This document shows positions 25,366 to 33,638 of a stretch of 64,000 nt of DNA, in pieces (positions within the stretch are counted from its first letter, which is position 1; each line of letters begins with the position of its first letter). Source of the stretch: Emticicia sp. 21SJ11W-3 (GTDB taxonomy: Bacteria > Bacteroidota > Bacteroidia > Cytophagales > Spirosomataceae); the NCBI RefSeq assembly GCF_024138715.1, contig NZ_CP092074.1, positions 4,340,001-4,404,000 of the forward strand. Reading direction: 5' to 3'. Under the pieces are notes generated by a model. The model saw only the letters and a program-made list of their open reading frames with translations. It was not told the origin of the DNA and did not search any database. The position numbers and the translations under genes are program-made.

Positions 25366-25918
25366 ACCATTTGTTCTTTTTGTTTAGCTTAGCCAAAACC
25401 ACCCTAATTTTATTTAGTTCTTTTGAAGCCACAACTCTTTATGTTATAGGCAAAAATATACAAAAATTCGCAAATAATATTGAGTATCTTTTAATAGGAT
25501 AAGTCCACATAATATACATTGACTCAATGATTTTGAAAATATACAATTAGTGATAAGAAAGAGGGATGAATAACTTCTTGGCATTCATCCCAAAAGAAAA
25601 AAAAGAAAAAAGAAAGCCTCTCTGTAAACGGATATAAGAACCTGAAGCACAATAACTCACGAATGAAGGCGGAGTCGTTATGAATCTGCATTTATCATTA
25701 TCCGTTATATTTATAATATTGAGACGATTAAAATAGAATAAATTTGTCTCGAATTATATTTGTCCATTTTTCTGACATGTTCTAAAATACGTTAACTCAA
25801 GGCAAATTTGAGATTAAAAAGACTTGTAAACAACAAAAGCATAGCCGCAAAATTACAACTCAGGCTTTAAATGAGAAGTTGTAATTTTTCGAGTTACAAT
25901 AAAATATTAAATAATTTC
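25366..25918. other. Intergenic region upstream of the conflict island
   Basis: About 550 AT-rich bases with no supported gene. CAAAAATA at 25451-25458 is, on the minus strand, a TAnnTTTG-type promoter element directed toward vsr, but its upstream partner element is poor. A hairpin with 9-bp arms (GGGATGAAT 25563-25571, ATTCATCCC 25583-25591) is followed on the plus strand by a long A-rich run. That is the wrong orientation for a minus-strand terminator, so its role is unclear. Confidence 0.45.
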
Positions 25919-26458
25919 CTATTCATTATAAATATTAATTCCTCTTGAAAAAACTATTAGGCTATATGGTTGTACTCCGTTAAACTCATTACCAGTTTTT
26001 AAATCTATGAATAATCCCCATTTATAATTTAAATCTCTCTTTGTCATTTCTATTAGCTTTAAAAAATCCCAATCACGATCTGGCTTATTTTTATTCGTTG
26101 ATTTTTTCAGTTCAACGATAAGGTAGTTTGACTGGCTACTTGCATGATTATGAAAGATAAAATCGGGTAGAATCTCCTTTTTAATATGAGTTTGTCCATT
26201 TTCCCAATTCCTAGGCCAATATTGAATTGGTAATTTTTCAATTAAAAAATCAACTTCTTTATTTATTACGCTATTTCCTAAAATTCTCTTGTTATAATTA
26301 GAATTAATGTCAAGATTTAAATCTTGAAACTCTTTTTTAAAATAATGAAGTAACTCTGATGTCAAAGCTTCTTCATGTACATCTTGTATTATCAGACTCT
26401 TGTGGTCAATTATGAATTGGTTCAAGGCATTCTTGATGTTAGTTAGTAATTCATCCAT
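25919..26458 (-). CDS. Probable PD-(D/E)XK-type nuclease, hypothetical
   Basis: A 179-residue cytoplasmic protein that I cannot place in a named family. The segment E-I-L-P-D-F-I-F-H (about 95-103) followed some 12 residues later by Y-L-I-V-E-L-K-K (about 111-118) has the spacing of a PD-x(n)-E-x-K restriction-nuclease active site. An earlier acidic position is in N-K-E-V-D-F-L-I. The N-terminal half is helical. It lies on the same strand as, and upstream of, the Dcm/Vsr island, separated by about 550 bases. It could be a restriction partner of that methyltransferase or an unrelated neighbour. AT-rich like the island. Confidence 0.6.
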   Translation of the reverse strand: MDELLTNIKNALNQFIIDHKSLIIQDVHEEALTSELLHYFKKEFQDLNLDINSNYNKRILGNSVINKEVDFLIEKLPIQYWPRNWENGQTHIKKEILPDFIFHNHASSQSNYLIVELKKSTNKNKPDRDWDFLKLIEMTKRDLNYKWGLFIDLKTGNEFNGVQPYSLIVFSRGINIYNE

Positions 26459-26633
26459 AAAAAATTTTGTTTATGTTTCAGATATTACAGACATGGAAGT
26501 CTTAGCACTATTGTTTATTTTAATTAATAATACTAAATTGTTTCAATCTATTTTCTGTAGTGCCGCGTATATGTTGTTATCCTAATTCAATATTTTTTGA
26601 GTTTCTATTATTTCTCAGTTGTTAAGAAGCGTA

Positions 26634-26837
26634 TTATTGATTAAAGGCGATTTTTAGAAAATTTAAATACGCATCTAGATTTATGAACCCGTTATTATAA
26701 GGAGCAATGTATTGGGCTTTTGTTAATTGAATGGGCAGTTGTAGATGAACAAGTGGCATAGCAGGTAAATCGTATTCTACAGTAACTACTACCTTGTCAA
26801 TTTCTGCTACAAATTTATAATGCCGAGGAATTAGTGC
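26634..26837 (-). pseudogene. Orphan coding fragment without start codon
   Basis: A 67-codon minus-strand frame, bounded by stops (upstream TAG at 26838-26840, ending TAA at 26634-26636), has no ATG near its beginning. The content is protein-like, for example V-V-V-T-V-E-Y-D-L-P-A-M-P-L-V and N-N-G-F-I-N-L-D-A-Y-L-N-F-L. It looks like the C-terminal end of a gene whose front part was lost, directly downstream of the DUF1016-type nuclease gene. I do not recognise the family. The rest of 26459-26848 shows nothing supportable. Confidence 0.35.
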
Positions 26838-26848
26838 CTACCGAACAA

Positions 26849-27859
26849 CTAAACTCTGATATCATTTTCTCTTTTTTCAATCTCTTTTTTGATTTCTTCG
26901 ATCAGTTGTTGTTCTGTTGGTAAGTACAATTTGTATTCGCTGGCAATGATGGTTTTGTTATTTTCAGGCAACGAAATCTTGACTACAGCATTGTTTTTTT
27001 CGGCACAAAGTAAGATACCTATGGTGGGGTTTTCAAACTCTTTCTTTTCATAACGGTCGTAATAATTTACGTACATCTGTAATTGTCCTATATCCTGATG
27101 TGTAAACTTTGTGGTTTTTATCTCAATGATTACAAAGCATTGTAGAAGCCTGTTGTAGAATACAAGATCTATAAAGAACTCATCGCCTTCAATGTGCAAC
27201 CGTTTTTGCCTGGCCACAAAAGCAAATCCATTGCCCAGTTCCAGTAAAAAATCATGTAAGTGTGTAATAATGGCCTGTTCCAGATCTTTTTCATAGTAGG
27301 ACGCTTCCCGATGCAATCCTAAAAATTCAAGATACATGGGGTCTTTGATGATTTCCTTCGCATCTGAGGGTTGTTTTTCATTTCGTGCTACAGCCAACAC
27401 ATTTTCCCTGTCATTACTCATTAACAGACGCTCCCATAAACTACTATGGATTTGGCGTTCTAGCTGGCGGGTAGTCCAATTATTCTTTATGGCTTCAGCA
27501 ATATAAAATTCTCTTTGATCTTGACTATCCAGGCGCATTAACATTTTATAATGTGTCCAACCCAATTGCGAACGCAGTGCGTTCGCAATTGGGAATGTGC
27601 GGTAAAATTGCCGGAAAAGCTCTATCTGACGCTTAGAAAAACCGCTTCCGTACTCCGGTTCCAATTGTTCGGCTACAAATTTGGTCAGATAGTTGCCGTA
27701 ATCTGCCCGGTCTTTCCCTTGCTGTTCTTCTTCAAAAATACGCTGTCCGATCAACCAATACATCATAGTACGTTCGTGATCCACTGAACGAATGGCTTTT
27801 TCTTGAGCATTAAGAATGATGGCCTTGATGTCTGTTATGACAGATTGACTTATAATCAT
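26849..27859 (-). CDS. PDDEXK nuclease-domain protein, YhcG/DUF1016 family
   Basis: A 336-residue protein. The N-terminal DUF1016-N domain is seen in M-Y-W-L-I-G-Q-R-I-F-E-E-E-Q, Y-G-S-G-F-S-K-R-Q-I-E-L-F-R-Q-F-Y and L-G-W-T-H-Y-K-M-L-M. The C-terminal PD-(D/E)XK nuclease domain has F-F-I-D-L-V-F-Y-N-R-L-L-Q-C-F-V-I-I-E-I-K (acidic D and E-x-K). The ATG at 27857-27859 is preferred over an upstream one at 27925 because the protein then starts M-I-I-S-Q-S, without an unmatched 22-residue leader. YhcG-type proteins are predicted DNA endonucleases often carried on mobile DNA and near restriction systems. A 33-base perfect palindrome lies inside the gene at 27561-27593 and encodes N-A-L-R-S-Q-L. 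Confidence 0.9.
   Translation of the reverse strand: MIISQSVITDIKAIILNAQEKAIRSVDHERTMMYWLIGQRIFEEEQQGKDRADYGNYLTKFVAEQLEPEYGSGFSKRQIELFRQFYRTFPIANALRSQLGWTHYKMLMRLDSQDQREFYIAEAIKNNWTTRQLERQIHSSLWERLLMSNDRENVLAVARNEKQPSDAKEIIKDPMYLEFLGLHREASYYEKDLEQAIITHLHDFLLELGNGFAFVARQKRLHIEGDEFFIDLVFYNRLLQCFVIIEIKTTKFTHQDIGQLQMYVNYYDRYEKKEFENPTIGILLCAEKNNAVVKISLPENNKTIIASEYKLYLPTEQQLIEEIKKEIEKRENDIRV
27561..27593. repeat. Perfect 33-bp palindrome inside the DUF1016 gene
   Basis: Two 16-base arms, CCCAATTGCGAACGCA and its exact complement, flank a single central G. In the gene's frame it encodes the A-N-A-L-R-S-Q-L stretch between the conserved F-P and G-W-T-H-Y. The match is too long to be accidental and could form a cruciform or serve as a binding site. 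Confidence 0.85.
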
Positions 27860-28016
27860 GTGTCCTACGTTTAATTTTCCAAAATTACAAAAAGTTATAG
27901 GGTGTCCCTTTAATAAGAATATCAATATTCCGCTTGCTCGTGAATACTGTTTGTTTCATTCATTACTTCTAGTAGCTGAATAGTCAGCTTAAACCTGACT
28001 ATTCAGCTATAAAATA

Positions 28017-28604
28017 TCATTTGGAAATGATTTGATTATTTCCTTCAGCCAGTTCTTTTTCTGAATTGATATAGGCCTTCTCCATCAGCTTTTTCACTTC
28101 TTTGCCGTTATTGTTATATAGATAGTCCCAAGACTTTTTTATTCTATCATTTTCAATCATCTGCATTTTAATTTCTTTTTGATTGTCGCTGTAATGGATA
28201 CCCCACTTATAAAGATTGGTCAGGAACAGCATAATAACCAGCCACAAAAACCAACGGCCGAAAATAACCTTGTAGAATAGTTTGGCATCCTGTTCAGGAA
28301 ATAGCAGTATCTGAAATTTTCTGACAATACTTTTCGGCTGTGTGCCGATCATCAGTTTTACATCGGTTAATCCCTTATATATCATTTGCTGAATAGGTTC
28401 AGTATCGACTGTTACCGAAACGGCTTTGGGGTTGTCCAGTTCTCTCTTAAAATCATCAAGCTTGCTGCCAATGGTGTTGACAGCAGCAATCAGATCGTTC
28501 ATGGTTTGGTTAGTGGTTTTCTGTTCCTGGGTAAATTCTTCCAGCACCAATCCCAATATTTCTTTTTCGATCGCTTCGTATTTATCTGCAGTATTCATAA
28601 TCAT
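28017..28604 (-). CDS. Mobilization-module membrane protein, hypothetical
   Basis: A 195-residue protein with a helical, partly coiled-coil N-terminal region (about 1-100) and one membrane helix at about 118-133 (W-F-L-W-L-V-I-M-L-F-L). A charged C-terminal tail follows. There is no enzymatic motif. It starts eight bases after the relaxase stop, so it belongs to the mobilization operon. Proteins with this layout commonly follow relaxase genes in Bacteroidota mobile elements, but their role is not known to me. An alternative start is the ATG two codons downstream. Confidence 0.7.
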   Translation of the reverse strand: MIMNTADKYEAIEKEILGLVLEEFTQEQKTTNQTMNDLIAAVNTIGSKLDDFKRELDNPKAVSVTVDTEPIQQMIYKGLTDVKLMIGTQPKSIVRKFQILLFPEQDAKLFYKVIFGRWFLWLVIMLFLTNLYKWGIHYSDNQKEIKMQMIENDRIKKSWDYLYNNNGKEVKKLMEKAYINSEKELAEGNNQIISK

Positions 28605-28612
28605 GCATTTTA

Positions 28613-29626
28613 CTAATTACTTATTTGTACTCTTCTCCTTCTACCTTTTTTCCTAGCTTCTTTGATAAGCTCAGGATTGATATAATCCACTCCTTCCTCT
28701 GGTTTCAGCAATTGATACAATATACTGGAAAGCTGCTTTTCAATCATTTCAAAAGATTCTTGTATCTCCCACTTATAATCTTGTGCTGGTGCCTTCGCGT
28801 AGGCGATGGATGATCTATTACCTCCCGGCTGTCTATGCTTCTTGGCTTTGTTCATTTCCAATTGTTGCCTAATTCCTAAAATCCTGTCGATTTTCGCCAT
28901 TGAAAAGCCAACCTCGCTACCTTTTATTTTTACCTTTTTATCATCAATAAAGGAAATACCCCTGCCTTTGATAACCTTATAGCCCAATGTCTGCATCTGC
29001 TTTTCAAATGCGGAATAGTAGCTTACTTTCTCTAAGGTCTGTCGGATATCTGCCTTTAATCGTTCTTTGCGTTGGTCTTGGCGTGGTAATAGTCTGTCCT
29101 TCTGTGACAGGAAAGCCCGGGGGCTTAATACTGCTTGTAGGTTATATTGCTTCTCCAAACTCCGGCAGAGGCTGGCCATACGCTTATAACTGTTACTATC
29201 GCTGGCGACCTTACCATTCAATCCTACACGGTTAGCGGCAATATGAATATGCTGCTCTTTAGTGTCCTTGTGTAGTACACAGATATATTGGTTTTCTGCC
29301 ACGCCAAATGCTACGGCGCAAGCTCTGCCCATCTCAATAAGCTGGTCTTTGGTCAGCGTTTCTCCGGGTGCCAGCCGCAGGGATAAATGCAATACCGGTT
29401 TCTCAACCCGCTTGCTTAGTTTCTGAACGTCTTTAAACTGTTGTGTCAGTTCATGTTTGTTGCCAAAGCACTTATTGTATTCCAATACCTCTGCACGTTC
29501 TCTGTGCTGCAAATGATCCTGCACGGAAAGCTCCTTTTTCTGCTGCTCGGACAGTTCCTTTTTATCTTCCAGACAATAGCTGATACAGTGATAAAAAGAT
29601 GAGCCGATTGATACATGCCCTATCAT
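28613..29626 (-). CDS. Relaxase / mobilization nuclease
   Basis: A 337-residue relaxase that would nick the transfer origin and pilot the strand into a recipient. The N-terminal nuclease domain has the catalytic-region start M-I-G-H-V-S-I-G-S-S-F-Y, the metal-binding H-x-H-x3-N motif E-Q-H-I-H-I-A-A-N-R-V (about 127-137), and S-Y-K-R-M. The C-terminal third is basic (K-K-H-R-Q-P-G-G-N and K-K-G-R-R-R-R). Its start overlaps the MobC stop by four bases (ATGA), so the two are coupled. No coupling protein or conjugation genes are in the window, so the element would have been mobilizable rather than self-transmissible. Confidence 0.92.
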   Translation of the reverse strand: MIGHVSIGSSFYHCISYCLEDKKELSEQQKKELSVQDHLQHRERAEVLEYNKCFGNKHELTQQFKDVQKLSKRVEKPVLHLSLRLAPGETLTKDQLIEMGRACAVAFGVAENQYICVLHKDTKEQHIHIAANRVGLNGKVASDSNSYKRMASLCRSLEKQYNLQAVLSPRAFLSQKDRLLPRQDQRKERLKADIRQTLEKVSYYSAFEKQMQTLGYKVIKGRGISFIDDKKVKIKGSEVGFSMAKIDRILGIRQQLEMNKAKKHRQPGGNRSSIAYAKAPAQDYKWEIQESFEMIEKQLSSILYQLLKPEEGVDYINPELIKEARKKGRRRRVQISN

Positions 29627-30006
29627 TGTAAATAGCTTTTAATCTGTACTGCGATCTCTTTTAAATACCCTGACTGCACTTTTAATTCTGCACGCTCCAA
29701 TGGGCTTAATTCATCTGATCCATTCCGCTTTTTAGCAATCTGGTTCAGGTTGGCACCCATGTGATTGAGCGCAGCAGTAAGGCTCAAAACTTCTTTTGGC
29801 AACGCTTTATTTCGTTTGTCAATTTTTCCGGTAAGCCCGATTTCCCGCAGGTATTCCGAAACGGAAAGATTAGCACTCTTGGCCTTGGCTTCAATTACTT
29901 TACGTTCGTATTGCGTGCATTTGATGGCCATAAGCTGGTCTCTTTTAACGGCTTTTTTAGGCCTGCCGCCCTTGTTTTTTGTAATTACATTCTGCTCCTC
30001 CATCAT
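29623..30006 (-). CDS. MobC-like relaxosome accessory protein
   Basis: A 127-residue protein (138 if the upstream ATG at 30039 is used). The tandem ATGs at 30001-30006 are preferred because they follow a purine-rich stretch. The R-P-K-K-A-V-K-R basic segment, the ribbon-helix-helix-like C-T-Q-Y-E-R-K-V-I-E-A-K-A-K-S-A-N-L-S-V-S-E-Y-L-R, and L-N-Q-I-A-K-K-R near the C-terminus are typical of MobC-family proteins. These bind the transfer origin and help the relaxase melt DNA. It lies just downstream of the hairpin at 30077-30112, the candidate oriT, and is coupled to the relaxase gene. Confidence 0.85.
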   Translation of the reverse strand: MMEEQNVITKNKGGRPKKAVKRDQLMAIKCTQYERKVIEAKAKSANLSVSEYLREIGLTGKIDKRNKALPKEVLSLTAALNHMGANLNQIAKKRNGSDELSPLERAELKVQSGYLKEIAVQIKSYLQ

Positions 30007-30076
30007 CTTTATCCTCTTTCTTTTTGAATGCAATAGCATGAAAAAAATCTTTCACCGAATGCGGTAGCATGAGGTG

Positions 30077-30112
30077 AGCCAGCGTTTTGGTTTTACCAAA
30101 ACATAGCTGGCT
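30077..30112. other. Candidate transfer origin hairpin
   Basis: AGCCAGC (30077-30083) and GTTTTGGT (30084-30091) pair with ACCAAAAC (30095-30102) and GCTGGCT (30106-30112). This makes a 15-bp stem interrupted only by a 3-base bulge, with a 3-base loop. It lies immediately upstream of mobC and the relaxase gene, where oriT sites of small mobilizable elements usually sit. It lacks a T run, which argues against a simple terminator. The nic site cannot be read. Confidence 0.45.
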
Positions 30113-30154
30113 ACATCGCTCCAGACATAATATATCTCTTCAGACACAAAAATT

Positions 30155-30627
30155 TCATAAAGCCTTTCCATGTTTATAAGATTGACGTATCTCGGGTTGA
30201 CTGCTTTTAAGCCAATCGTTCAAGTCCTGAAAGCCACTATAAAAATTACTGCAGTCGATAAATTTATCCCGTCTTCCATTTTCCCATTCCAGCACTTTTA
30301 GTGTCGCCTCTACCCCAGCCTTGTCACTATCCCAAAACAAGTCAATGTGTTCATGGTTGATAGTAGATAAATTTCAAGCAGTTCACTAATTGTACATCTG
30401 AAATAAGCCTTACCTAAATCAATCAGGTCACCTCCTTTTCCGGTTCCATGGTCATAGTAAACATTTAATTTCCTGTTAACTTTAAAGGAAGCTGTATGCT
30501 CTTCCCGAAGGGGTGAGCGATACCAATAATCGCTTCCATTGGTTACCTGCTGGGGCAGGTGTCCAATGGAAGCTAAGTAGTCTACCAAATCAATTTTTTT
30601 AGCTGTCGCACAGGTTAGCTTTCCCAT
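30155..30627 (-). pseudogene. CHC2/Toprim DNA primase remnant, internally deleted and frameshifted
   Basis: The first part (from ATG 30627) carries the CHC2 zinc-finger domain of element-borne primases: K-I-D-L-V-D-Y-L-A-S-I-G, D-Y-W-Y-R-S-P-L-R-E-E-H-T-A-S-F and H-G-T-G-K-G-G-D-L-I-D-L. At about 30340-30380 it jumps, in another frame, to the Toprim C-terminus: H-I-D-L-F-W-D-S-D-K-A-G followed by F-Q-D-L-N-D-W-L. Intact relatives are about 300 residues; roughly half, including the middle, is missing. Primases of this kind belong with the mobC/relaxase genes, so this shows the mobilizable element is decaying. Confidence 0.85.
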
Positions 30628-30896
30628 TTAATTATTCTATATGAAGTTTAAGAGAAAAGCGGTGACAAGCTTAGGGTTTTAAACCGCTATGCTTGCCAAC
30701 CGCTTTAAATCATCTATAAATAAGTTCGAAAATTGTACAGGTAGGACGACTTGAGCCGCTGTAAATCAGTGGCTCATTTTTTTGATAAACTTCGAAAAAA
30801 CTCAACTTTAGCAATCAATTCAAGAATATTTAGATTGTGCCTAAAACAAACATAAATTTTACTGTAAATTCAACCTTAAATCCATAAACACAACAA

Positions 30897-31658
30897 ATGG
30901 GACTATTTAACTTTTTTAAAAAGAAACCATCGGACAACAAAAAACCGGAAGTACAAGAGACATCATTAACCGATAACAACTCATACTTACTTGAAACCTT
31001 AAGCAACAGAATTAAAGCATTAGGCTTTGAGGTTAACGTCCATCCCAATTATCTGGCAATAATTGTTAATTCCGAACTTGAAATTGCTACAGTGATAATT
31101 GACAATCCTAACAATCACCCAAATGTTATGCAACTGATGATTCTGACAATTCATCACGCGTATTTCCCAGATGGAATTGAAGAAAATATTGTCGGTATCG
31201 GTACCAGTATAAAAGACAAAGCCTCTTCAGTTTTAGATAATTACATTAACACTACATTTTTACCAATTATTGCGAGCCTTTCAAACCGCCATAATCCAGA
31301 ATTTACCTTTTCGGTAATTGCTGATGAAGGTGAAGAAGTATTATGGCACACCACATTGGGAAATGTACGGTTACAAGGAGAGTGGATTGACCAAAATCAA
31401 AATGAGTCCTTTTTTGAAATTGTAAAAGACAAAATAAAAAACAGGCTAAGCTCAGACAAAATCAATTGGTTGAAGGTTTACGTTTCAAAAAGGGCAGATG
31501 GCACAATCATTGGAGAGTGCCTATTAAATAATATATCCTGGGAAGAAGGAAGGGCCGACCTTAAAAAATATGCGGAATCGTGGGAAATGAAAAGTGATTT
31601 TCAAGGCATAAAGCAATTTATTGTATTCAGAAGATGTGAGGTGCATCAAGAAAAATAG
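30897..31658 (+). CDS. DUF6348-like hypothetical protein
   Basis: A 253-residue cytoplasmic protein with a basic N-terminus (F-F-K-K-K) and no signal peptide or membrane segment. The middle and C-terminal layout is T-T-L-G-N-V-R-L-Q-G-E-W, a pair of acidic helices, then W-L-K-V-Y-V-S-K-R and I-G-E-C-L-L-N-N. This recalls the DUF6348 family of small uncharacterised proteins, some of which resemble polymorphic-toxin immunity proteins. The family call is from memory of the pattern. It stands alone, on the opposite strand to its neighbours, at the outer edge of the mobilization module. Confidence 0.6.
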   Translation: MGLFNFFKKKPSDNKKPEVQETSLTDNNSYLLETLSNRIKALGFEVNVHPNYLAIIVNSELEIATVIIDNPNNHPNVMQLMILTIHHAYFPDGIEENIVGIGTSIKDKASSVLDNYINTTFLPIIASLSNRHNPEFTFSVIADEGEEVLWHTTLGNVRLQGEWIDQNQNESFFEIVKDKIKNRLSSDKINWLKVYVSKRADGTIIGECLLNNISWEEGRADLKKYAESWEMKSDFQGIKQFIVFRRCEVHQEK

Positions 31659-31746
31659 TGCTGCAAAGCCCCTGAAAAATCTTTATTCATCTATATAATA
31701 AGCCCTGAGTTATCACTAATACGCGTGAAGGGTCACGGCTTTTTAT

Positions 31747-33207
31747 CTACTCTTTCAAAACTCCAACTGGCCTTACATTTTTGCCTTCTTTTTTCTGCAA
31801 GGCATCGCCTAAATCTTCACGTGCCACATCAGCAACCTTTAGCAACTCGGCCACAATTTCGGGGTGCTGCAATTTTACATCGTATTCCTCACCTGCATCG
31901 CGTCTCAGGTCATATAATGCCAACTGAACCGAAATGTTTCCATACTTGCCTGCAAAGCCGTTATTACCCGGCAAAACGCCCTCATAAGAACGTTCATACT
32001 GGTGTGGCAACATCAGTTTCCAGTTGTCTCGTCGTACGGCTCTTAACTCGTTATATGCATAATAATAATAGAAGTATTTGCGGGGACTTTCAGTAACGTT
32101 ACCTTTCATTAAAGATAAAATCTCAACACCATCAATTTTTTGATCCGGTAGCGCGGTGCCGCAGATTCTTGCCAGCGTAGGAAAAATGTCTAGCGTAGAA
32201 GTAAGCTGGTTACAGATTAAACCCTCAGGGATGGTGCCTTTCCAGCGCATCAGGCAGGGTACGCGCTGCCCTCCTTCAAAAACAGTACCTTTCCCTTCTC
32301 TCAATCCTCCTGTAGAGCCACCATGGTTGCCAAAGTTAATCCAGGGGCCATTGTCGCTCGTAAATATCACCAAAGTGTTTTTATCCAGACCATTTTCTTT
32401 CAGGGTTTTCATGATTTGACCCACCGACCAGTCAATTTCCATCATCACATCGCCATACATACCCTGTTTGCTTTTCCCTTTAAACCTGGCAGATACTCCT
32501 AACGGAACGTGGGTCATAGCGTGAGGCAAATACAAAAAGAAAGGCTTATTGCGGTTTTTCTTAATAAAGCCAACCGCTCTTTCGGTATACAGGGTAGTCA
32601 GTTTGTCTTGCCCGGCCAGGTCATTGATGGTTTCCTTGGTATCATTGTTTTCTATTAAAGGTAAAGCTGGGTAGGTTTGCTTTCTGTAATCGTTTTCATT
32701 AACTATAGGTTTACCGTCATAATCAACCGGCCACATATCGTTAGAATACGGAATACCCAGATACTCATCAAAACCCTGCTGCAACGGCAAAAATTGTTTA
32801 TGATGCCCCAAATGCCATTTACCGAAAATACCAGTGGCATAACCCTTTTGTTTCAGCATTTCGGCAATGGTTAATTCATCGGTATGAAGCCCGATTTTCT
32901 GGGAAGGATCCAAAGCTCCGGCTATACCTATCCTGTTCGGGTAGCAGCCTGTCAGCAATGCTGCCCTGGATGCGCTGCAAACCGCCTGCGCTGCCAGAAA
33001 ATTGGTAAAACGGATACCCTCCATTCCTAATTTATCCAGATTGGGGGTCTGGTAATCTAAGGCTCCGGTGCTGGTCAAGTCTCCATAGCCCATGTCATCC
33101 ATAAAAATCAGCACAATGTTAGGGGATGATACAGCAGCCGGTTTTTTCCATGAACTGGCTCCCAGCAAAAAGGTAAATGCCAGTAAAAGAATCAGGTTAA
33201 GTCTCAT
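31747..33207 (-). CDS. Secreted arylsulfatase-family sulfatase
   Basis: A 486-residue exported sulfatase. The ATG at 33205-33207 is chosen over one at 33267 because a signal peptide (L-N-L-I-L-L-L-A-F-T-F-L-L-G-A) then begins at the start. The formylglycine motif is C-S-A-S-R (about 71-75) followed by A-A-L-L-T-G, an S1-family pattern that needs an anaerobic or FGE-type maturase. Metal ligands are seen in M-D-D-M-G-Y-G-D near the N-terminus and T-S-D-N-G-P-W-I-N-F-G-N-H-G in the middle. It would remove sulfate from a glycan or a sulfated sugar. It is the last gene of the minus-strand run beginning at 36971, consistent with desulfation of fucose-rich polysaccharide. Confidence 0.92.
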   Translation of the reverse strand: MRLNLILLLAFTFLLGASSWKKPAAVSSPNIVLIFMDDMGYGDLTSTGALDYQTPNLDKLGMEGIRFTNFLAAQAVCSASRAALLTGCYPNRIGIAGALDPSQKIGLHTDELTIAEMLKQKGYATGIFGKWHLGHHKQFLPLQQGFDEYLGIPYSNDMWPVDYDGKPIVNENDYRKQTYPALPLIENNDTKETINDLAGQDKLTTLYTERAVGFIKKNRNKPFFLYLPHAMTHVPLGVSARFKGKSKQGMYGDVMMEIDWSVGQIMKTLKENGLDKNTLVIFTSDNGPWINFGNHGGSTGGLREGKGTVFEGGQRVPCLMRWKGTIPEGLICNQLTSTLDIFPTLARICGTALPDQKIDGVEILSLMKGNVTESPRKYFYYYYAYNELRAVRRDNWKLMLPHQYERSYEGVLPGNNGFAGKYGNISVQLALYDLRRDAGEEYDVKLQHPEIVAELLKVADVAREDLGDALQKKEGKNVRPVGVLKE

Positions 33208-33298
33208 GTTCGTAGTGTTTTTATGAAACAGCACATGCAAATAAAAAAATAACAGCCAATTTTTCAAATGGCTGTTATAGATATTATAGAGGTATAGA

Positions 33299-33637
33299 TT
33301 ACTGTTGTTTCAAGTCGAAGATTTTATCTGTAAAAATCCACTTTTCACCCGGCTTTGCAACTGGCAGTGCCTGCTGGTACTTCCACATCAGGGTTTCCCA
33401 TTCCTGCACTTTGGCGTTAGCGGCATCCATTTCGGCTTTCCGTTCAAAAGAGAAATCATCCTTTGTTTCCATAATCATAAACAGGCGGTTACTGATGCGG
33501 TAAATTTCCATGTCCATAATTCCCGCCTCTCTTATACTCGCTGCTATTTCCGGCCAAATCCGTTCATGATATACCTCATATTCGGCTATTAGCGCAGGGT
33601 CATCCTTCAAATCAAGTGCCAGGCAAAATCTTTTCAT
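33299..33637 (-). CDS. L-rhamnose/L-fucose mutarotase (RhaM type)
   Basis: A 112-residue enzyme that interconverts the anomers of a 6-deoxyhexose. The RhaM fold signature is visible: Y-x3-H-E-R-I-W-P-E-I (about 23-32, with the catalytic-region His), G-I-M-D-M-E-I-Y, F-M-I-M-E-T and W-E-T-L-M-W-K-Y-Q-Q near the C-terminus. It follows the SDR gene by one base and precedes the sulfatase, inside a deoxysugar catabolic run. L-fucose is the more likely substrate given the dehydrogenase, dehydratase and FAH-hydrolase neighbours. Confidence 0.88.
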   Translation of the reverse strand: MKRFCLALDLKDDPALIAEYEVYHERIWPEIAASIREAGIMDMEIYRISNRLFMIMETKDDFSFERKAEMDAANAKVQEWETLMWKYQQALPVAKPGEKWIFTDKIFDLKQQ

Positions 33638-33638
33638 C

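Noticed and set aside
25563-25591. Hairpin upstream of vsr as a terminator
   Set aside because: The adjacent homopolymer run is A-rich on the plus strand and lies upstream of the stem for minus-strand transcription, the wrong orientation; no plus-strand gene precedes it.
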